Shown: positions 43,701 through 51,903, numbered from the stretch's first letter. The stretch is 64,000 nt of DNA from Thermoplasmata archaeon (GCA_022749815.1 JAKIWV010000001.1:1-64000); one strand, 5' to 3'. The notes: generated from the letters alone by a model not told the origin. Numbers and translations are program-made.

Positions 43701-44304
43701 GGATATCGGACCCGGGGCGGGGACGCTCGCGCAGTACCGGGGGAACTTGACGAATATTGAATTCGGAACAGAGGCGAGTGGAACCGCGACTGCTCTGAAT
43801 GTGACAAACCTTTCGCTGATTAGATCCCCCGCCTCCGGCCTGTATCAGAACATTCTGACCCCCGCTATGACCCTCGTCGGATCTAGCTCCATCGGACTGA
43901 GCGCGACCTCTCAATGCCTGATCGATACGCTTACCCTCAGTACCACTGCCCCGAGGGGTGGATCGGGTTTCACACCCTACTACGGGAGTCAGCCGATTCC
44001 TACGAGCATCAAGTTGACTTCGAGGGACTCGGGTTGGGGCATTCTACAGGCAGCACAGACTTATGACAGCCTGTGGGGGCTCACGCTCGACGGATTACCC
44101 GCTGGTGCCCACGTCCCAGGCAACATCGGCCTGAATAGCTGGCTAGTCGACCTGTCGGTAGGAGCCCATATATTGATAGCGTACGGCGGACAAGATTACG
44201 TGACCATCGGGACGATTGCTGAGGGCGTTGGCCTTACGGTGTTCGTTGCGATTGCGGTGGTTGCGCGCGTGAAGAGTAAGAGATCGCGAACGCTCGTCCT
44301 CTGA
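40789..44304 (+). CDS. Giant multi-pass membrane protein, GT-C-like, with large extracytoplasmic beta domain
   Basis: The 1171-residue product has about 65 polar residues, then around 12 membrane helices (residues about 80-520), a long extracytoplasmic region (about 540-1130) and a final helix (VGLTVFVAIAVVARV) with a basic tail. Topology and length resemble AftD/YfhO-like GT-C proteins. No oligosaccharyltransferase WWDxG motif is present. The extracytoplasmic part is rich in NxS/T sequons and holds beta-strand-like repeats (NVSFHPSYFVYYGSS, LGVNLDFNNTWVRVFGDP) suggestive of carbohydrate binding. I start it at ATG 40789; the ORF track uses a TTG 22 codons earlier. Exact function unknown. Confidence 0.78.
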   Translation: MLNEGHPGSPGGPGADTDSGVSRGGREGYPSTISSASQTFEGQSNRSTPHLAPSSGQRPWRPWDNPLADRIRELTWHHRFAIFAAVIYLLPVLIISRLEFIAAAGQYPQGTNALNAFLIYSHWRNFPLEAWFYPWTDWGELISTYTGPNVLYLGALTLDTSTLIRILELGSFWGSGCAMYALLRGLHASRLGAFTAGFYYLLLEQTPQFFEGHVPSMIGLAVAPLFLLVLHRFGSRPRLGWGVAVALLLYLLASIGDLSVLYFLLCFGILLFVYDTLRSGWFRHIERSHLVALGVTAGLFLVLMAPWWLPYAVGVRPKYFTNLLGIIPPFSQAGGENISVALQGIVQENSFSRIVYGSPTYATELGSLDLLYYLVPAASIIYLVLRRSLDKVALFAAGLLGIIVSTAGTHPGLSTFNGFLYTYVPFFNYIPDLRLWLEITVVVYSIFVGWLVTDLSAVLANGILRAPPVALSGPTQPVLIEEEIDWKSERGVVHRRRVWAPPWATSVRVGRLPIPKSVRWILPVVLCGLLLSTVVLENSEAFSSPPVLFRFPDPYLAGFEYIAHQPDRGGILTVPFSAIYERTPWGGVSVSTLVMSTTLIGRNAVVFEGGTPYSAAMDQFVAGGLVSGNTNNVSKFLAGSNIQWITATNYTNWSYSSSGYYSPRESYERLSQQVGLGAAVYSGSIQSVYELSNVAGNVSFHPSYFVYYGSSSLINELTNEPSYNGTQVLLNGSALSGSTIAAFIEHASGLWGNASTISALSPAMLNAAVTRHTPISVVLGPGDVQTTPIPRVGSAFTASNAVAVRLPAMLGQLEYSFPQSNLVNAGATTVQGNLRASCAPGTLLTLSNSLSAYKLPYDPPGTRYQALNLASLGAAALEPPDTINVSNATGVPYLIWTVVPSDQSPQYFQFKNVHNLSGVTGLALTLNNRTGLPPTLGVNLDFNNTWVRVFGDPLAGPPGGTATTYSFNLAADIGPGAGTLAQYRGNLTNIEFGTEASGTATALNVTNLSLIRSPASGLYQNILTPAMTLVGSSSIGLSATSQCLIDTLTLSTTAPRGGSGFTPYYGSQPIPTSIKLTSRDSGWGILQAAQTYDSLWGLTLDGLPAGAHVPGNIGLNSWLVDLSVGAHILIAYGGQDYVTIGTIAEGVGLTVFVAIAVVARVKSKRSRTLVL

Positions 44305-44314
44305 AGGATACTCA

Positions 44315-45580
44315 GTGTTGGAAACTCTGGGGAGTACTGCATCTACCGGATTTCCCGGCGGCTCGGTACTGGTCATCTCGCGATGCTCGAGCGTGTTCGG
44401 AGAATCCCGGGGGGGCGTAGATGTACTGGCCCGGCGCCATGCCGTCGCGCTCGAACAGAGCGGGTCGAGGGTCGTGCTAGTATATGGTTCGGAGGCGGGG
44501 CAGGGAGGTGTAAGCCGGGTGGTGCATGTCCCCGCCACGCGGTTCCTCGTTGGGCGTCATCAACCACGAAGCGCGCTCCCCTTCCTGGTCCTCCTCAACG
44601 AGTTCGTGAACGTGATTCGTGGGAGCCTAGTCGCCAGTGTGTTCCTAGATCGGGAAAGTTTCGATCTCGTCGTCAGCAATCACAGCATCACAACCTTGCT
44701 AATTCGACTTCTTCACCCACGGGCTGCAGTAGTCCAGTATGTGCACGACGGTCTGCACGCCCACCGTCACGTGCGGGGTGCAATGGGCAAGACCGTTCGC
44801 TACCTTCTCAATGACGTGCTCGAATATGTCTCTGCGGGCCTGGCACAACACGTCTTTTGCGCATCCGATGGCATCCGGGATCAGCTGGTGGAGCTCGGAT
44901 TGCTCCCGTCCAAACTGACGGTTGTTCCCCCCCTCCTCATGAAGGCAGGAGCCCCCACGCAGGTCGCGACGGAATCCTCCATCGATTCTCGAGAATTTCA
45001 ATCGTTTACGCCGTATATCCTGTCGGTAGGACAACAGTCGGGACGCAAGCGATTCGATGTGATCATCTGCGCGATGAAAGAGGTGAGTCCCGAGACCACT
45101 CTGGTCCTCGTTGGGGATGGTCCGCTACACGATTCTTATGTCCGGTTGGTCCGCGAGGAAGGGCTCGAGAATCGAGTCGTTTTCTCGAAAGGAACCGATG
45201 AGACAACCCTACGCGCGCTCTATTCCAACGCCGCGCTGTTCGTACTTGTTTCAGAGAACGAAGGCTTCCCGGTCACCGTCGCCGAGGCGTTGTCGTTCGG
45301 CGGCCGAGCGCTCGTCGCGAGTCCTTCCGTAGCCACTTGGCCCGAGTCACCGCACTGGACCCTTGTGACCATTCCCGAGATCCCAACTCCCGGACGACTC
45401 GCCGTTCAAGTGAACGGGCTCCTTCGGAATCAGCCCAAACCGGACTACGACCCAAACGCGCCAGTCGACTCTTCCACGAATCTCGGCCGCTCCAGCGAGC
45501 GAGCAGTGCTCGCAGAGTACCTGAAACTCCTTCGAAAGGCTGTTACAAGCCGGCCGAGCGTCAACTCGGGGTTGCACTAG
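44315..45580 (+). CDS. GT4 glycosyltransferase
   Basis: The 421-residue product has a GT-B plan: VLVISRCSSVFGESRGGVDVLARRHA at the N terminus, then YILSVGQQSGRKRFDVIICAM and LVLVGDGPLHDSYVRLV at the start of the second domain. VLVSENEGFPVTVAEALSFGGRALVAS is the retaining GT4 E-x7-E motif. It would act in the cytoplasm on an unknown nucleotide-sugar donor. The GTG start lies ten bases after the stop of the giant membrane protein, so they probably share an mRNA. Its 3' end overlaps the convergent GT4 gene by 20 bases. Confidence 0.88.
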   Translation: MLETLGSTASTGFPGGSVLVISRCSSVFGESRGGVDVLARRHAVALEQSGSRVVLVYGSEAGQGGVSRVVHVPATRFLVGRHQPRSALPFLVLLNEFVNVIRGSLVASVFLDRESFDLVVSNHSITTLLIRLLHPRAAVVQYVHDGLHAHRHVRGAMGKTVRYLLNDVLEYVSAGLAQHVFCASDGIRDQLVELGLLPSKLTVVPPLLMKAGAPTQVATESSIDSREFQSFTPYILSVGQQSGRKRFDVIICAMKEVSPETTLVLVGDGPLHDSYVRLVREEGLENRVVFSKGTDETTLRALYSNAALFVLVSENEGFPVTVAEALSFGGRALVASPSVATWPESPHWTLVTIPEIPTPGRLAVQVNGLLRNQPKPDYDPNAPVDSSTNLGRSSERAVLAEYLKLLRKAVTSRPSVNSGLH

Positions 45581-46709
45581 TAACTCCCAGAGGACGGCTT
45601 AGTGTGGACAGGAAGGCTGTCGTGGCACGGCTCGGATGGAATCCTGCGACGGAATTTCTCAGCAACTTTCGCCAAGCGGACTCAACCGAGAGCTTTGACA
45701 GCGTTACAAGAGCTGTGGAGAGCTCAGCCGAGGTTGTTCCGAACCTGACCCCTGGGTTCCCGCTGAGAACGAGGCGAGGGCCTTCCTTTGGGATTGTCGC
45801 GACCGGAGTTCCCGCGGCCAACGATTCGATGGGGATGAGGCCTAGCGCTTCATAGTCGAAAATGAACAGAGTGGCGGCGGCGGCCGCAACAAAGGAGACC
45901 AAGTCAGGGTCGGAGAGGAACCCCTCGTGCGGAATACCGGGGACAGCCAGAGGGCCATAGGTCCTAAGATTCGGGACCAACTCTGCGACCTCCTGGACCA
46001 AAGAGATACCGGACCGGTCGAGGGCCGCGGTGGGGACGGCAACATAATCACCAGGGGTAGACGCGGTGGGAATCTCGAAGAACGAGCGATCGATCATCGC
46101 AAGCGTCGGGCTTTGTCGAATGCCGTAGAAGTAGTCGAGCAGAAGCGACGTCCACGGAGAGATGGAATAGACCCGGTCGAATTCTCTCAGCCGCTCCGAT
46201 TCCGCGTCGTGAATCCAAGGGTAAAGGGGGGACATCAGTCTTCGTGCGCGGGGCCAAGGTCGCTCGTAGCCCAACCAGAACGGATTCTCGACCAACTCGC
46301 GGACGCATACTGCCAACGTCGGTCGTTGGGACGGTAGATAGCGTCGCAGGTACGAGGCGATCCAATGCCCCTCGTTGGACAAAACGAGCACCACGTCGTA
46401 TGGAGTTCGTCGATGGGCGTCCGCAATCGATCGGGCGAGTTTCCTGTCCAACGTCCGATTGTACTGGTAAGTGGCGTACTTTGGTATCGAGGCGTGTGTG
46501 TTGTTGATAAACCCGAGATACGTGGGATTCGCAGCGCCAAGGTGCTTGGAGACGGGCCCAACAAGTGTGCGATTCATCAGTCCAACGAGAAAGTCGACTT
46601 TGGCGCCCCGGTCCGCCAGCTCTTGGGCAAGGTTGATGGAAACTCGATGCCCCATCATCGCGTCGAGCCAGGGGACTACGATCGAGAACGAAGAAGGAAC
46701 GCGGTCCAT
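45561..46709 (-). CDS. GT4-like glycosyltransferase
   Basis: The 382-residue product starts FSIVVPWLDAMMGHRVSINLAQELADRGAKVDFLVG, the N-terminal Rossmann pattern of GT-B enzymes, and has LFIFDYEALGLIPIESLAAGTPVATIPKEGP, which matches the GT4 donor-site block (E-A-L-G-x-x-x-x-E-S). Detailed motifs between are weak, so it may be a divergent GT4. Cytoplasmic and soluble by appearance. It overlaps the convergent GT4 gene at the 3' end by 20 bases. The ATG at 46709 is the natural start before the first beta strand. Confidence 0.8.
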   Translation of the reverse strand: MDRVPSSFSIVVPWLDAMMGHRVSINLAQELADRGAKVDFLVGLMNRTLVGPVSKHLGAANPTYLGFINNTHASIPKYATYQYNRTLDRKLARSIADAHRRTPYDVVLVLSNEGHWIASYLRRYLPSQRPTLAVCVRELVENPFWLGYERPWPRARRLMSPLYPWIHDAESERLREFDRVYSISPWTSLLLDYFYGIRQSPTLAMIDRSFFEIPTASTPGDYVAVPTAALDRSGISLVQEVAELVPNLRTYGPLAVPGIPHEGFLSDPDLVSFVAAAAATLFIFDYEALGLIPIESLAAGTPVATIPKEGPRLVLSGNPGVRFGTTSAELSTALVTLSKLSVESAWRKLLRNSVAGFHPSRATTAFLSTLSRPLGVTSATPS

Positions 46710-46864
46710 CTAAACCAGCAATATGTCTCGACGGTGGAGGTCGCCATAAAGAGTTGTAGGACGAGGGAAGGGGGAAAGATGCCCCCAATACCGCGAGAAT
46801 CAGGCCGGCTCGGTCCGAACGAGGCTACCCATCTAGCCGGGGCTAAGCCCCTCCGGGTCTTCGG

Positions 46865-46877
46865 CCTATAGTTTATC
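46865..46877 (+). promoter_or_regulatory. TATA-like promoter upstream of AlkP-like copy 2
   Basis: CCTATAGTTTATCC is a clear AT-rich box in a GC-rich setting. A start about 25 bases downstream (near 46895) would precede the small ORF at 46915 and leave a leader of about 180 bases before the AlkP-like gene. Confidence 0.5.
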
Positions 46878-46914
46878 CGCTTCCTCTTTCAGAACTCAGG
46901 TAAGCCGCCAATCC

Positions 46915-47073
46915 ATGACGTGGAACAGAGTCTCTATGTCATTGAGCCAACAGGTGGAGCCTGTGGCGACAGAGGCCGCTCTCGAGCGTCCGAACTCTAG
47001 AGCGGCGCTCAGCGACCGAACCCCCTATCTGGTCGTCATATGCATCGGCCGAATCCTCGTGGACCGGAGTTAA
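46915..47073 (+). CDS. Possible small ORF (52 codons) before AlkP-like copy 2
   Basis: An ATG 38 bases after the TATA-like box opens a 52-codon frame ending three bases before the GTG of the AlkP-like gene. The product (start MTWNRVSMSLSQQ, end VVICIGRILVDRS) matches no family I know. It may be a real small protein, an upstream ORF that couples translation, or simply the leader of the AlkP mRNA. Only the promoter position and the tight spacing support it. Confidence 0.28.
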   Translation: MTWNRVSMSLSQQVEPVATEAALERPNSRAALSDRTPYLVVICIGRILVDRS

Positions 47074-47076
47074 TCA

Positions 47077-48585
47077 GTGGTTGAGCGAAGACCCGACATC
47101 CTGGTCCTTGTGCTCGATGCAGTGCGCAGTTTGGACGTCTTTTCGCCGCTGAACGGGGATATTGCTCTCCCGTTTCTCCGCCGATTTGGGAAGACCTCGG
47201 TTGTATTCCCGAAGGCGGTCGCCCCGGCAGCGTGGACTGTGCCCTCCGTTGCAAGCCTAATGACCGGGCTGTACCCTTGGAATCACGGCGTCTCGGTCCT
47301 CGGTTCCAGCTTCCTCAACTCGTCGGTCCCAACATTGGCCGGAACGCTCCGAGAACACGGGTACGCTACGATCCTCCTCTCGGCCAACGGAGTCATCAGC
47401 CCCCGGACCAACCTTTCGAGCGGGTTTGAACGCGCCTACTGGGCTGCTTGGTGGGAGCAATTCCTGCGTCTTCCCCGTGCAACTCCTGCGGGACTGCCTA
47501 CGAAAACTCCCTCCTCAGAGCAGAGACTAATCCGGGGTCGTAAGCACGGCTTCAGGACTCTCCTCAGGCGTGGTATGCGGCTTGGGCTGCGCTATCCTCA
47601 GATTTTACAGGCTGGGAACCTAATCGCCCAGCGGCTCAAAACCCCCGGTTCGCCGTCGAGCCTGGCCATCTGCCCCTGGATTGAACCTGTCCTCTCAAGT
47701 TTCCTGGCAGGCACCACAGTGGAAACTCCCGTGTTCGCATTTCTCCACTTGAACGATGCCCACGAACCGTACTATTCTCAGCCCGGCTCCCTGCCCGGAG
47801 GGTCCGAGGAGAAGCTCCAGATGAGCCGACAGGACTACATGCGTGTCATCGAGGGTCGGTGGAGCCCCTCCGACCGGGAATTAGAGACCCTGCATCGCCT
47901 CTATGTCAACATGCTCCGAGTCCTCGACGCCCGGATACAAGGAATAATCGAGCATTTCCTGGAAGTCAGAGGGGCGGAGAACTCCTTTGTCGTTGTCACG
48001 GCGGACCACGGGCAGGCCCTCGGGGAAGGGGGGTGGCTGTTTCATATGGCCAGCCCGGACGAGGCGGTTCTCCGAGTTCCGCTTATCGTCCGCTTCCCGA
48101 ACTCTCAAATCTCTGGAGTGGCGCGTGGTTGGGCAAGCCTGGTAGATGTGTTCCCGACCATTCTCGCGACGGCGGAGGTGCCAACCGCTGGAGAGACCGA
48201 CGGAGTTCCGCTGATGAAACTCCTCGACGCTGACAGGGAAACCCCGGTGTGGGCGCTCGGAGACGGACTGCCCTGGCGCCATCTGGAAGGGATTGTATTT
48301 GCCCCGGGGGAACGGCCGGGGAAAGGTCTACCGGACCGGAAATGGATTGCTTCGTACGAGGGGGCGGGCAAGTCTCTGTATGATCTTCGAAGGAGAATGT
48401 TCACATACAGTCGAGTCGACTTTCCGCCGGCCATGGCGGGAGCCTCTGACGGAAGTGAAGAGGGTCCCAGCCCCACTGTTCAAAACCAGGTGATCGTTCT
48501 AGCAAGGAAGTTTCGAGAGCAAGCCCCTTCGTCTGACGAGTCGGAAACCCTGCGACGGCTCAAATCCTGGGGATACGGTATCTGA
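47077..48585 (+). CDS. Alkaline-phosphatase-superfamily protein, sulfatase-like but with Thr nucleophile (copy 2)
   Basis: The 502-residue product parallels copy 1. It has ILVLVLDAVRSLDVF with Asp14, AAWTVPSVASLMTGLYPWNHG with Thr54 at the sulfatase Cys/Ser position, FLHLNDAHEPYY, and VTADHGQALGEGG with Asp310 and His311. Copies 1 and 2 also share ILLSANGV-like text followed by an AWWE(Q/K) block, so they are close relatives. The tail reads LKSWGYGI. No signal peptide is seen, so a cytoplasmic or non-classically exported location must be considered. Hydrolysis or transfer of a phosphate ester on glycan or lipid is inferred, not shown. GTG start right after the first possible codon of the domain. 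Confidence 0.85.
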   Translation: MVERRPDILVLVLDAVRSLDVFSPLNGDIALPFLRRFGKTSVVFPKAVAPAAWTVPSVASLMTGLYPWNHGVSVLGSSFLNSSVPTLAGTLREHGYATILLSANGVISPRTNLSSGFERAYWAAWWEQFLRLPRATPAGLPTKTPSSEQRLIRGRKHGFRTLLRRGMRLGLRYPQILQAGNLIAQRLKTPGSPSSLAICPWIEPVLSSFLAGTTVETPVFAFLHLNDAHEPYYSQPGSLPGGSEEKLQMSRQDYMRVIEGRWSPSDRELETLHRLYVNMLRVLDARIQGIIEHFLEVRGAENSFVVVTADHGQALGEGGWLFHMASPDEAVLRVPLIVRFPNSQISGVARGWASLVDVFPTILATAEVPTAGETDGVPLMKLLDADRETPVWALGDGLPWRHLEGIVFAPGERPGKGLPDRKWIASYEGAGKSLYDLRRRMFTYSRVDFPPAMAGASDGSEEGPSPTVQNQVIVLARKFREQAPSSDESETLRRLKSWGYGI

Positions 48586-48649
48586 GCGGGAGTTGGCAAG
48601 TCCCCGACGCCTCCCCCCTCACGACGCCCGTTCCGTGAGGCCCCTTGGC

Positions 48650-49639
48650 TCACCCCGCCCGCGCATCCCTAGTCGTCTGAAGTCTCGCAACGTCGGCTGC
48701 GACCATCATGCCCACCAGCTCAGCGAACCGGGTGCGAGGCTTCCAGCCTAGTTCTCGTTCAGCCTTCGCGGCATTACCTCGCAGGTTGTACACCTCGGAT
48801 GGTCGGTTGAACTTCGGGTCCAACTTGATGTGCGCCTCCCAATCCTCTATTCCGGCGACTCGGAAGGCTTCCTGGACGAACTCCTTGACGGAATGCGACT
48901 CCCCGGTCGCCCCTACGAAGTCGTCGGGTTTGGAACTCTGGAGCATTCTCCACATCAGGTCAACGTAGTCTGGAGCGTATCCCCAGTCGCGCCGAGCGTC
49001 GAGGTTGCCCAGGACTATCTGGTTGGCTTGTCCGGTGACGATCCGGGCGACGCCATCGGAGATTTTCCGCGTGACGAACTCGATTCCCCGGATCGTACTT
49101 TCGTGGTTAAACAGAATGCCATTGCTCACGAACATCGAATATGCTTCGCGGTAGTTCACGCAGGCCCAGTAGGCGTAGACCTTGGCGACGCCGTATGGAC
49201 TCCTTGGATGGAAGGGCGTCGACTCATCCTGGGGTTCCCGGTCGACGTGACCGAACATCTCGCTCGAAGCGGCTTGATAGAACCGCGCAGTGGGGGCGTG
49301 CGTTCGCGTGGCCTCGAGCAACCGGAGCGCCCCCAGGCCGGTAATCTCCCCGGTAAGAACAGGTTGGGTGAATGACGCGCCGACGAATGACTGGGCTGCG
49401 AGATTGTAAATCTCGGACGGGTCTGACTTCTTAAGGGCCTCGTTTAGAGACGACGGATCCATTAGGTCGCCGTCGATGAGTTCGATCTGGTCAAGGATAG
49501 TTGCGATGTTTGACAGGTTGGGGCTGCTGAGCCGCCGGACAAGACCGTACACCCGGTAGCCCTTCTCGAGGAGCAACCGAGCGAGGAACGAGCCATCCTG
49601 ACCTGTGATTCCTGTAATCAGCGCTCGGCGATCAGGCAT
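48650..49639 (-). CDS. gmd: GDP-mannose 4,6-dehydratase
   Basis: The 329-residue product has ALITGITGQDGSFLARLLLEKGYRVYGLVRR, the GMD start, YNLAAQSFVGASF, YQAASSEMFG with Ser at the usual catalytic Thr position, RSPYGVAKVYAYW with Tyr and Lys, and HESTIRGIEFVTRKI. In most GMDs the last block reads HESPRRG; the Pro and one Arg are changed here, which may affect the NADP loop and subunit contacts. It forms GDP-4-keto-6-deoxymannose, precursor of fucose, D-rhamnose or perosamine; no following reductase or aminotransferase is nearby. The ATG 49639 follows CATATTC by about 26 bases. A broken second copy lies at 50040-50213. Confidence 0.92.
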   Translation of the reverse strand: MPDRRALITGITGQDGSFLARLLLEKGYRVYGLVRRLSSPNLSNIATILDQIELIDGDLMDPSSLNEALKKSDPSEIYNLAAQSFVGASFTQPVLTGEITGLGALRLLEATRTHAPTARFYQAASSEMFGHVDREPQDESTPFHPRSPYGVAKVYAYWACVNYREAYSMFVSNGILFNHESTIRGIEFVTRKISDGVARIVTGQANQIVLGNLDARRDWGYAPDYVDLMWRMLQSSKPDDFVGATGESHSVKEFVQEAFRVAGIEDWEAHIKLDPKFNRPSEVYNLRGNAAKAERELGWKPRTRFAELVGMMVAADVARLQTTRDARAG

Positions 49640-50454
49640 CAAGAGGTATGGATGACCGAAGGAATATGAGCAAACCGGTTCGACCGCCTTACTGCGGACG
49701 ACGCATCGTGAGACCCCCTAGTGAGGTGGTACCTTCCAGCCCCGCCCTCGCGGAGACCATGGTCACGCTGCGAATGGATCTGAGCGACCTGTCTGAGCGA
49801 CCTGAAAGACGCCGAAACGTTCCCTCCGTAGGCATCGTCGGACTCCCCTCCGCTCTCGACGACGGTCGTAACCCATCTGGCCCCTCTAGGTACCGCCGGC
49901 AAGGAAGGTGCAAATCACCTCCGGAGATGGTTCAGAGGGGCATGTATGCGCTGCTGGATGGGACCGGGCTAACAAGCTTGTTCAAGGCCGGTTGAAGCCT
50001 TGCCACGACGCACGCTGGGTTGATCTTGAGAGCCACAAGTCACAAGCGGATGATCTGGATCCTGTCGTGCACCGCAGAGAGGCTTTCCACGTTGGGGCTA
50101 CGGAGCCGACGGACGTGGCCGAAAACTTGGTAGCCTTTCGAGACAATGAGTTCGGCCAAGTACGATCCCTCCTGCTCGGTAACCCCGGGGGCTAGCACCC
50201 GCTTGGAAGTCACAAGCCTCAGCCCCCGTCGGGAGGATACGAACCCGCCGGTCCCGGTGGTAGTAGAATCTACCTCCGAACGACCGGGATCTCCGCAACT
50301 TGAAACGCCACGCCGCAGGGTGTCGGAATTGGATCAAAGTGTCTGAGTGTGGCGTCTGCAGGGTAGATGGGGGAAACTTGCAAAATCCGTTTGGAATATC
50401 CTGACCTTCCTTGGGGGGAATATTGTTCCCGCACGGCGTGGGCGACATCCCCGC
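49640..50454. other. Degenerate intergenic region with gene remnants
   Basis: These 815 bases between gmd and AlkP-like copy 3 contain the gmd promoter (CATATTC near 49665) and the gmd remnant listed separately. The several ORFs on both strands show no family motif. The region looks like decayed coding sequence or junction material. Confidence 0.5.
50040..50213 (-). pseudogene. N-terminal remnant of a second GDP-mannose 4,6-dehydratase
   Basis: A frame too short for the ORF track (57 codons, GTG 50213) reads KRVLAPGVTEQEGSYLAELI, then SKGYQVFGHVRRLRSPNVES and LSAVHDRIQII. This is the GMD N terminus, with TGxTGQ changed to PGVTEQ, so the NADP loop is damaged. It ends in TGA where intact enzymes continue for 270 residues. 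It differs from the adjacent intact gmd in many places (SNIATILDQIELI there), so it is a decayed paralogue or a copy from another source, not a recent duplicate. Confidence 0.75.
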
Positions 50455-51903
50455 TCAGACGTAACCCCAAGCCGCCAATCGAGAGAGACCCGGTTCCGGA
50501 GGCGGGCCGTTCGAGGGCAGCATGTTCGAAGAACGTTTCCGCAATATCCGATTCGCCCAACTGCCGAGGCCCTGTCGGTCATCGGCCGAGGAGGGTTCCG
50601 GAAAGATGGTTGGAGGGAGCGCTCCATATGACCAACCGAACCCATGGGCTTCACCCTCAAAGGCCCGAACCAGCCGATAGGGTGTTCGGACGCGCCGGAA
50701 TGGGTGGTTGCCATCAAACGCGTGCCCCTCGTAAAACGACGTTCCAGGTCCAAGGGGTTTGCATCGCTCCTCAAGTGTGGCAGGATCAATGCGAAAGCCA
50801 TCCTGATGAACAGCGTCGATGAGCAGGCGGTTCGCATGCCGATGGTCAAGCCAGGGAACGTCGCCCCTTAATGGCACGGCGATTGCGTTGTCGGAATGGT
50901 CAGAGGTCCAGACGATAAAGGGAACTTTGATCAGTTCGTCAAAGAGGTGCCGCGCATGCCCGAGGAACCGATGCTCTCCAAGGCATTGCCCGTGATCGCT
51001 GACGACGATAACGCACGCGTCGTCGAGGACTTCGAATCTCCTGAGAAGCTCGAACAGGCTCTGAAGTTGTTCGTCGAGCTCCTGCACGGCCCGAATGTAT
51101 AGCGACACCAGATGCGCGGCGTGTTTTACTACGGGTGGGATTCCTCGCGATGAGTAGCTCAAATTCGCAGTCGGAAGATCACAGCCGGATAGCGAACGAA
51201 GGTGGGTACCGCGATTCGGGTTGTAGGGTTCGTGCGCCTCCATGAGGTTGATGAAGAGATGAAGAGGCAACTTGGAACTACGATTCCTGAGGTAACGGCC
51301 CAAGGCCCGCCGCAACGTGCTCCCGCTGGCCAACTTCCGATACACTCGGGCGGTGAGTAACGAGGCGCCCCCTACCAGCAGATTCGCTGTGGACGAGGCT
51401 TGGGGGACGCTTCCTCCGCCGTCAATTTGATCGCAGGAGAGCATCCTGACCACATCTACTGCGCTGGATGAGAAGTGCGAAGCCTGCGCCAACGCAGACC
51501 ATAATGTCGTCTGTCCGGACTCATAGCCCAAGGATGAAAGGAACCGTCCAGTTAGAATTGGATTCGCAGAAAACGCCACCACTTCCCCGCCGCGTTCAAC
51601 CCACGCCTGCGCCACGGAAGAACGACGCGATGAAGCGGCGTCGCGACCCGCATCGGAAGAAGCGTCCCATGGTGAAAAGCCTGCGAGAAGTGAAAGATGG
51701 GATGGTGTGGTCCATGAGGACGAAGAGATGAACCGGTCGTAGTGCCCCCCCTCCTTCGCGAGTGCGGCGAGGAATGGCATGTACTCGAGGATTGAACTCC
51801 CCTTTGCGGCCCCGACGCCTCGGAGCGAGTCCGCGACAATCACGACTAAGTTTTTCATCGAATGAGCCCTGCCTTCGAGATAGTCAGGGTACGATGTTGA
51901 CAT
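50455..51903 (-). CDS. Alkaline-phosphatase-superfamily protein, sulfatase-like but with Thr nucleophile (copy 3)
   Basis: The 482-residue product has LVVIVADSLRGVGAAKG with Asp25, SSWTTPSHLSLLAGFSPWD with Thr65 at the nucleophile position, FINLMEAHEPYNPNRG, and VVSDHGQCLGEHRFLGH with the DHG and following His ligands. It is more distant from copies 1 and 2 but has the same order of blocks and the same kind of tail (RLAAWGYV). GGAGGT four bases before the ATG at 51903 supports this start; a Met 15 codons on directly precedes the first strand and is the alternative. No signal peptide. Function inferred as for copy 1. Confidence 0.84.
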   Translation of the reverse strand: MSTSYPDYLEGRAHSMKNLVVIVADSLRGVGAAKGSSILEYMPFLAALAKEGGHYDRFISSSSWTTPSHLSLLAGFSPWDASSDAGRDAASSRRSSVAQAWVERGGEVVAFSANPILTGRFLSSLGYESGQTTLWSALAQASHFSSSAVDVVRMLSCDQIDGGGSVPQASSTANLLVGGASLLTARVYRKLASGSTLRRALGRYLRNRSSKLPLHLFINLMEAHEPYNPNRGTHLRSLSGCDLPTANLSYSSRGIPPVVKHAAHLVSLYIRAVQELDEQLQSLFELLRRFEVLDDACVIVVSDHGQCLGEHRFLGHARHLFDELIKVPFIVWTSDHSDNAIAVPLRGDVPWLDHRHANRLLIDAVHQDGFRIDPATLEERCKPLGPGTSFYEGHAFDGNHPFRRVRTPYRLVRAFEGEAHGFGWSYGALPPTIFPEPSSADDRQGLGSWANRILRKRSSNMLPSNGPPPEPGLSRLAAWGYV

